A DNA stretch of 43,417 nucleotides, from positions 1 to 43,417 of the forward strand of contig PKCY01000036.1 of assembly GCA_002862985.1 (NCBI GenBank), read 5' to 3'. This stretch comes from Haliea sp. Its GTDB lineage: Bacteria > Pseudomonadota > Gammaproteobacteria > Pseudomonadales > Halieaceae. Below the pieces are notes generated by a model. It had not been told where the DNA came from. It was given only the letters and a program-made list of their open reading frames with translations, and did no database searches. The position numbers and the translations under genes were made by a program. Of the stretch, positions 36,164 through 43,417 are shown piece after piece (the first letter of the stretch is position 1; every line of letters begins with the position of its first letter).

Positions 36164-37411
36164 ATGACTCTAGATATTAATAAATACAAGCCTCTGGGTG
36201 ACAAAAAGAATTCTGAGTATTTCCATGATTACCTTGGGCGTATCTACGAGCGACGCCAAAGCAGCGGCCTGGAAGATCTGCTTGGGGGTATCTGCGCGTT
36301 AGTAGTGCAAGTCGACACCGGCGACGCGGTCGCTTACATGGAAGAGCTCTACCTGATGACGCCCTATCGGTTAAGCAATGTCTATCAAAATGCAACCCAC
36401 AAATTCTACTTTTTGAAAGGACATTCCGGACGTCCAAACTTTGTCATTCTGGAACCGCTGCAAGCAGCGTTTGAGGACGATCTCACCCGCCTGAATATGC
36501 TCTACCCAATGTCACGGGCAAAGCCGAATGCGCGCTATATTGGCGAAATATTTTCAACCAAAGACCTGAAAGCAACCCGCGAAATACTAGAATCGCATAG
36601 CATCAGGTTTCACTATCCGGAAGAAACGGAGAACGAATTTTTCTCCAATAAACATTTCAACTTTACCTTCCCCTCAGCCATGACAGGAAACCGTATTGGC
36701 TATACGCCGCACGACGCGTTCGATCTCGAAGCACTAGAGCACGGTAAGCGAATCCAACTTTCGGGCACGGACCAATCTACCCTGGATCAAGCTGCTGAAA
36801 ACGCTGCGAGCCTGAATATCTCTAAACTGGTGTTAGGTGTCGATCACATGGCCACGCGAATACTTGCCGGCGAACGCGAAGACGCGATTCTGGAATTTTT
36901 GACGATGAGTAATTACTACTTTTGGGGCGCCTACAATATCAAAGATCAGAACTCATCAACCAACGTAAATCGCAACTACCAGGTCGATGATGACAAACAA
37001 TCGCCCGCGAAAGTTTTTACCGCTAACAACATACCGTCATTTATCAATTCTTTTGAGAATGCACCGATGCCCACGGAAGACTTTGTACGCAATTATGGTC
37101 GCCGAATGCACCATATGGCCTATGAAATACAAGATGGCGATCATGCCAGTGGCGAGAAAAATATTGATTTCGTTGTCGATACTTTGAAGAAACAGGGTAT
37201 CGATTTCCTGGCGCAGGTAGTCGGTGAATGTAAGGACACACCCAACCTTAAGCAGATTTTTTCCAAGCACTCCAAATATTCCCTGTTGATAACGGAATAC
37301 ATAGAACGTTGTCATGGTTATGAGGGCTTTTTTACAAAGTCGAATGTTGCCGCGCTGACACAAGCAGCAGGTGAAGACGAACGTTACCAACATGGTAATG
37401 TCTTTGACTAA
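36164..37411 (+). CDS. VOC-superfamily dioxygenase resembling 4-hydroxyphenylpyruvate dioxygenase
   Basis: A 415-residue protein with the two-barrel vicinal oxygen chelate layout. In the C-terminal half, His228 (LGVDHMATR), His316 (RRMHHMAYEI) and Glu378 (LLITEYIER) are spaced as the iron ligands of 4-hydroxyphenylpyruvate dioxygenase, and the closing GFFTKSNVAALTQA resembles that family's C-terminal helix. HPPD makes homogentisate from the tyrosine-derived keto acid. Similarity looks distant, and no homogentisate or tyrosine pathway gene is adjacent, so the substrate is uncertain. The N-terminal half lacks obvious metal ligands, as in HPPD. Start ATG 36164 follows an AAGGA-type site; an upstream ATG at 36092 has none. 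It lies between a sulfatase pseudogene and a peroxiredoxin. Confidence 0.78.
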   Translation: MTLDINKYKPLGDKKNSEYFHDYLGRIYERRQSSGLEDLLGGICALVVQVDTGDAVAYMEELYLMTPYRLSNVYQNATHKFYFLKGHSGRPNFVILEPLQAAFEDDLTRLNMLYPMSRAKPNARYIGEIFSTKDLKATREILESHSIRFHYPEETENEFFSNKHFNFTFPSAMTGNRIGYTPHDAFDLEALEHGKRIQLSGTDQSTLDQAAENAASLNISKLVLGVDHMATRILAGEREDAILEFLTMSNYYFWGAYNIKDQNSSTNVNRNYQVDDDKQSPAKVFTANNIPSFINSFENAPMPTEDFVRNYGRRMHHMAYEIQDGDHASGEKNIDFVVDTLKKQGIDFLAQVVGECKDTPNLKQIFSKHSKYSLLITEYIERCHGYEGFFTKSNVAALTQAAGEDERYQHGNVFD

Positions 37412-37633
37412 TAGATGTGTCGGCCCCTGAAGTAATTTAATTCGCAATAAATGCGGCATTAAAACCCGTTAGGGCCGCGCATATTGCTGTCCATAAAATA
37501 GCGGGGAGCCTGCGAATTAGCGCCGCTCCCACTCGGGCTGCGCCTCTCTGAACATTTTCCCCTGACCTAGGGAGCAACCACACAGTGAGAGCTAGTTGTG
37601 TCATAGGTTTTCATATCCTTGAACAAAAGATCA

Positions 37634-37670
37634 ATAGCTAAATACTATTCGGGTGATATCTACAATTGAA
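37634..37670 (+). promoter_or_regulatory. OxyR-like operator upstream of the peroxiredoxin gene
   Basis: ATAG at 37634, seven bases, CTAT at 37645, seven bases, ATAT at 37656, then seven more bases and TGAA match three of the four elements of the ATAG-N7-CTAT-N7-ATAG-N7-CTAT OxyR pattern. A further ATAG-CA-CTAT lies at 37670-37679. The site is about 70-105 bases before the peroxiredoxin start, with katG behind it, both classic OxyR targets. Confidence 0.6.
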
Positions 37671-37738
37671 TAGCACTATTTTTGGCTTGGCGTTATTCTC
37701 TTTCCCTCACCAAACTAGCACTGAAAAAGGCGTTACCC

Positions 37739-38311
37739 ATGACCGTAGTCAGCAAAGTTCCCCATGTTGTATTCAAGACCCGTGTGCACGATGAGTCCGT
37801 TGCGGGAGATAATCCTTATCGATGGGAGGACAAGACTACCGCCGATCTGTTCGCCGGCAAGAAGGTAGTAGTGTTTTCGCTGCCGGGTGCGTTCACGCCC
37901 ACCTGCTCATCCAATCATCTGCCACGCTACGACGAACTTTACGCGGATTTTAAGCGCGAGGGCGTCGATGAGGTCATATGCGTTTCGGTGAACGATGCTT
38001 TCGTAATGTTCCAGTGGGGCAAACACGTTGGTAATAAGAATATCTTTTTGCTGCCCGATGGCAGTGGAGAGTTCACCCGTAAGATGGGCATGCTCGTAGA
38101 CAAGTCCAACCTGGGCTTTGGCATGCGCTCCTGGCGTTACGCCATGCTGGTGGACGACGGGCGCATCGAAAAATTGTTTGTTGAACCCGAGTTTGGTGAC
38201 AACTGCCCGACTGATCCCTTTGATATGTCCGATGCCGACACCATGATAGCATATCTTAGGGGTGGTGAATCCGACGGCGTGGCACAGCCCAGTAAAGCAT
38301 TTGTTGGCTGA
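37739..38311 (+). CDS. Prx5-type peroxiredoxin
   Basis: A 190-residue peroxiredoxin of the Prx5/AhpE-like group that reduces peroxides with a cysteine thiol. The peroxidatic Cys56 is in [14 protein letters not shown], and the conserved arginine is in [14 protein letters not shown] second cysteine lies in [10 protein letters not shown] and may resolve the disulfide. Some relatives carry a glutaredoxin at the C-terminus; this one does not, so it probably uses a separate glutaredoxin, such as the grxC product. ATG 37739 has AAGG before it and begins the conserved [15 protein letters not shown]; a GTG- or ATG-type extension upstream is unsupported. katG follows 224 bases later. Confidence 0.92.
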   Translation: MTVVSKVPHVVFKTRVHDESVAGDNPYRWEDKTTADLFAGKKVVVFSLPGAFTPTCSSNHLPRYDELYADFKREGVDEVICVSVNDAFVMFQWGKHVGNKNIFLLPDGSGEFTRKMGMLVDKSNLGFGMRSWRYAMLVDDGRIEKLFVEPEFGDNCPTDPFDMSDADTMIAYLRGGESDGVAQPSKAFVG

Positions 38312-38316
38312 AGGGT

Positions 38317-38496
38317 ATGGCGGCGATCGATACAGACAATAGCGGTCGCTGGCCTCTCGCACTTCATATTTCTCAGATGCAGATCGCTGGATACGAATCC
38401 AACAGACTCGCATGCGAAGCCGAACTGGAACCCACGGTAGAGGGATACTATCGGCCCCATTCGATGTCTTTATTCACTGTCATCAGAGGTTGCTAA
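38317..38496 (+). CDS. Possible small protein between the peroxiredoxin and katG genes
   Basis: A 59-residue frame begins six bases after the peroxiredoxin stop, with AGGG only two bases before its ATG, which is too close for a normal ribosome site. It ends 40 bases before katG. The sequence has no signal peptide, membrane helix or family resemblance that I recognise. It may be chance, or the remnant of a larger gene. Confidence 0.25.
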   Translation: MAAIDTDNSGRWPLALHISQMQIAGYESNRLACEAELEPTVEGYYRPHSMSLFTVIRGC

Positions 38497-40761
<2,265 letters not shown>

Positions 40762-40780
40762 TGCAGGCTTAACCAAAACC

Positions 40781-40817
40781 TGCCGATGGAATTTGTTACT
40801 TCAATCCTCCATCGGCA
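40781..40817 (+). other. Perfect 10-base inverted repeat after katG
   Basis: TGCCGATGGA at 40781-40790 and TCCATCGGCA at 40808-40817 are exact complements with a 17-base loop, 20 bases after the katG stop. No T-run follows, so it may be a Rho-dependent or mRNA-stabilising hairpin rather than an intrinsic terminator. Confidence 0.6.
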
Positions 40818-41330
40818 ACTTAAACCTGTACATAGTTCAAGCAAACCTGAGGCTTTATTGTCGCCGCGTTTCTGCGGAAAAATATCGAGAAAGTTGTACT
40901 ACCGTTCACCGCTGTCGCAAGCACCGAAAATGACCGTACCATTCTACAGTGCGGAACCTCGCTGCATTTTTCCCTCTTATTTGAACCGAGGCATAATTCC
41001 GCTCGTATGTCGCGGCAACCTCAGCTAATGTTTTGACTCCTTATGAGTAGATTTGGCCGCACGCACTGCACTCGTTGCTGGAGATAGATTATGAAAATGA
41101 GTTCAATGTTTTTCTTCAAGCGCATAATTGTTGGGTATTGGGCAATTTAGTGGATATCAGTGTTTCTTAACGACTTCCTCGGTGGGCTCTACTTACCAAA
41201 TATCTTCACAGAAACCTGAGTACCTCATTCAAACTATCCTGGGCTGGTTACTTCGCTGGCGCAATATGGTGCGAGGACGCTTTCAGCTACTGGCCTCCAT
41301 GGCTATTCATCTTCTACCAGACGATTAACA
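40818..41330. other. Gene-poor stretch between katG and the redoxin pseudogene
   Basis: Over 500 bases hold only short frames without recognisable protein content. It may contain decayed sequence from the redoxin gene's original 3' end or another lost gene, but no homology is strong enough to claim. No repeat or RNA was seen. Confidence 0.4.
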
Positions 41331-41960
41331 TTATGAGGGGGTATTTTGTTTCCCTCCATCTGCTTTCGGCGGGCCATTGATATAACTGGCGAAACAGATA
41401 AACGGATGGGAAATATAATAGGTGCCGTCGCCGGGCTCATAACCCTCATCCAATATTGCCAACACTTTCACTGGGTAAGCATCAACATCGGAAAGCAATG
41501 CATACTCGATCACGTTTTTGTCGATAAACAACTGCTGCAGCGAAGGGTGGTCGTAGGTAAGCACTACTACTTCTATTCCGGCTTCGTGAAAAGCCGCCAG
41601 GTTCTTTTGCAATTGCATGAATTGCACAATGCAAAAAGGTCACCAGTCAGCGGAGCGGTTAGCGATAAACACCATGCCCTTGTCGTGCAAAAATCCATCT
41701 CCGCTGATTAGCTCTTGACCTTGATGAAGCGTCTTAATAGACGGGAAAGTTTCACCAACGACGAGACCCGAATCGAGGGTGTCTGTGTCTGCCGAGGCAT
41801 ACATATCTGCGGTAACAACCTTCTGGAATTTTCCCTACAGCTGACCTTTAACCAGGTAGCCAGTACCGCCGACGCAGACGACGGTAGATTTGAGTAGTTT
41901 GTTAAACGAAAGCGGAGCGGCGCTTACCCGCTTTGAGGGTTGAACAAGAAGGCCTGACAT
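41331..41960 (-). pseudogene. Redoxin (AhpC/TSA-like) pseudogene with TAG and TGA in frame
   Basis: From ATG 41960 a single frame of 210 codons shows a thioredoxin-fold redoxin: an N-terminal hydrophobic segment, then LVVGETFPSIKTLHQGQEL, GMVFIANRSADW, PFCIVQFMQLQKNLAAF and VVVLTYDHPSLQQ. TAG interrupts codon 42 and TGA replaces codon 107, the first Cys of a CPFC active site. The C-terminal end (after SHPFICF) no longer resembles the family and stops early. A decayed gene is the most likely reading. The alternative, selenocysteine at the TGA with translation from the internal ATG at 41804, is discussed as a finding. It begins 18 bases after the stop of the oxidoreductase gene, so the two were probably one operon. 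Confidence 0.8.
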
Positions 41961-41977
41961 CTGCAGTCACAAAGTGC

Positions 41978-43417
41978 TTATGAGCGCACTAGCTCGAGGA
42001 TCAACTGCTCCATAATTCTCTCAGCATTCGCGGCAACCGTTAGCGCCGGATTAACCGCGCCCACTGAGCCTGGCAGTAAACTACTATCGATAACAAATAG
42101 GTTCTCGTAGCCGTACAGTCGGCCGAAGTGGTCACATGCATCTCCCATCACGGCGCCGCCCAGTGGGTGCCAAACGGTTGGGCGCCCGGAAGTGCCTGAT
42201 ATATTTGCGCCACCGGACTGCTTCAACAAACGAGTGAAACTGTCAGTTCTAGCCTGAGCGGATGGCGTATTAGTGTCCGCTGGCCAGTGCACAGTTAGTT
42301 TGTCCGCTGCGCTGTCATAGCGAGTTTCTCCCAGACTATCGGGTACCGACATCGCCAACTGAATCTGAACATTTACAGGGACGCTCGCTGGAGAATGCAT
42401 AAAGGTAACTGGATGTGAAGCACTGGAATCATCAACTGCAGCGATGCAAGCTGGACCGCCTTGCGTGCCACTGACTGTGTTTTTCGATAATTCCAGCATC
42501 AATTGATCCCCATTTGTTCCCCAGTTCTGACCTATTCGATCATTGGCCCCATGCAACTCCCCGGCGGCCTGGCTTTTCAACAGGAGTTTGCTCGTGTTTA
42601 GTGATCCTGCGGCGAGAATCAGATGACTCGCACGAAGCTCATAACGCTCTAACTCTGTCCCGTCTGGATGGATTCGCCTGCACGTTATCAAGTATCCGCC
42701 ATCACTTTGCTCACTGAGCATCACAACTTCGGTAAGGCTTCGTATCTCAACATTTCCGGTTGCGAGTGCATCGCGCAGATAATTTTTATCGGTAGACAAC
42801 TTAGCACCGCTGTTACAGCCGTAGATGTATTCGCTAACCGAGGCCGCTGCAACTCGCCGCCCCTGAATCTCCTCGCGAATAACGTCCCAGTCGAAACCGG
42901 TAAAGGGCATACTCACCTGAAAACCAGCAGAGGATGTATCGGCTATAAACGCGCGCTGCGCAGCGTAATTATCAGATGCGAGCACATCAGGCGGTATTCG
43001 GCCGGCTTTTATCTGCGCCAGAACGCGAGGATAATAAATCTGATCCATATCGTCGTAACTAATTTGCGGAAATACCGTATCAAATGTTTGTCTTCTCGGC
43101 TGGATGAGCGCTCCACCATAAACCAGAGAGCCGCCTCCCACCCCCGCGCCGCAAGCAGCATCCAATGTATCCCCGCTCACGCGTTCTATCATTCCAGCCC
43201 ATGGCTGAGTGGTACTAAAACCGGTCAAACCATCAATCTCACCGAACCAGGTTTTTCTTCGATCGTTGTCAGACAAATTCGGAAAGGTATCAGGGCCCTT
43301 CTGCGTCCAATCCTGTCCTCGCTCTAAAACCATCGTCGGTATTCCCGCCAGACCCAAGCGTAACGCAGCAACAGACCCCGCAAACCCTGAACCGATTACG
43401 ACCGCCTGTCTGAACGC
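41978..43417 (-). CDS. GMC oxidoreductase resembling cholesterol oxidase (N-terminus cut by window edge)
   Basis: The frame is open at the right edge; 479 residues are visible and the start is outside. The first residues hold the FAD Rossmann loop VVIGSGFAGSVAA. ACGAGVGGGSLVYGG and the C-terminal HPLGGAVMGDACDHFGRLYG, then DSSLLPGSVGAVNPALTVAANAER, closely follow the GMC family of the cholesterol oxidase branch, including the active-site His in HPLGG and Asn in VNPA. Such enzymes oxidise an alcohol and give hydrogen peroxide. A steroid substrate is inference only. A TTG at 43357 could look like a start, but the FAD loop lies before it. It heads a unit with the redoxin pseudogene downstream. 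Confidence 0.9.
   Translation of the reverse strand, partial: AFRQAVVIGSGFAGSVAALRLGLAGIPTMVLERGQDWTQKGPDTFPNLSDNDRRKTWFGEIDGLTGFSTTQPWAGMIERVSGDTLDAACGAGVGGGSLVYGGALIQPRRQTFDTVFPQISYDDMDQIYYPRVLAQIKAGRIPPDVLASDNYAAQRAFIADTSSAGFQVSMPFTGFDWDVIREEIQGRRVAAASVSEYIYGCNSGAKLSTDKNYLRDALATGNVEIRSLTEVVMLSEQSDGGYLITCRRIHPDGTELERYELRASHLILAAGSLNTSKLLLKSQAAGELHGANDRIGQNWGTNGDQLMLELSKNTVSGTQGGPACIAAVDDSSASHPVTFMHSPASVPVNVQIQLAMSVPDSLGETRYDSAADKLTVHWPADTNTPSAQARTDSFTRLLKQSGGANISGTSGRPTVWHPLGGAVMGDACDHFGRLYGYENLFVIDSSLLPGSVGAVNPALTVAANAERIMEQLILELVRS

Noticed and set aside
40786..41328. Two plus-strand frames of 66-80 residues after katG
   Set aside because: No ribosome sites, no family resemblance, and the first overlaps the katG inverted repeat.

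Overview
The window is a piece of a gammaproteobacterial chromosome of moderate GC content. Protein similarity and gene order point to a Pseudomonas-like backbone (typA, glnA, ntrBC, trmL, secB, grxC, a rhodanese, gpmI, envC, ctpA, hisFAHB, mutY, yggX). A degraded arylsulfatase and an oxidoreductase-rich right end fit a marine relative of the Halieaceae/Spongiibacteraceae, but that placement is inference. No phage genes, insertion sequences or CRISPR arrays were seen.

Left part (1-16.6 kb): the tail of a VRR-NUC (FAN1-type) nuclease overlaps a DinG/XPD-like iron-sulfur helicase that carries its own PD-(D/E)XK nuclease motifs. Then come a three-gene proton-translocating transhydrogenase operon (pntA, pntAB, pntB) and, on the minus strand, efp with its modifying enzyme epmA. 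An unrecognised protein with a PilZ-like C-terminal half follows. serB is divergent from a membrane protein with a degenerate nucleotide-cyclase fold. After these are parC, a double cyclic-nucleotide-binding-fold protein, elaA, and dtd behind typA.

Middle (16.6-34.8 kb): this is the nitrogen-control and housekeeping core. glnA has a clear sigma-54 promoter with two NtrC-type sites upstream. The genes for NtrB and NtrC lie downstream behind another near-perfect NtrC palindrome, so the circuit that controls glnA is encoded beside it. Next are trmL, the rhodanese-grxC-secB operon, gpmI, envC, ctpA, the four-gene histidine operon hisB-hisH-hisA-hisF, and mutY-yggX.

Right part (34.8-43.4 kb): a tRNA-Phe(GAA) with its own promoter marks the change from conserved backbone to accessory content. 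Beyond it lie an arylsulfatase pseudogene (four in-frame stops plus a large internal deletion), a dioxygenase resembling 4-hydroxyphenylpyruvate dioxygenase, a Prx5-type peroxiredoxin behind an OxyR-like operator, and a catalase-peroxidase with a signal peptide. A broken redoxin gene follows, in which a TGA replaces the first cysteine of the CxxC site. The window ends in a GMC oxidoreductase resembling cholesterol oxidase. The theme here is peroxide handling next to oxidases and oxygenases.

No single large undescribed system is evident. The best candidates for new biology are the nuclease plus nuclease-helicase pair at the left edge, the PilZ-like orphan at 7.4-9.3 kb, the degenerate cyclase beside serB, and the TGA-containing redoxin.
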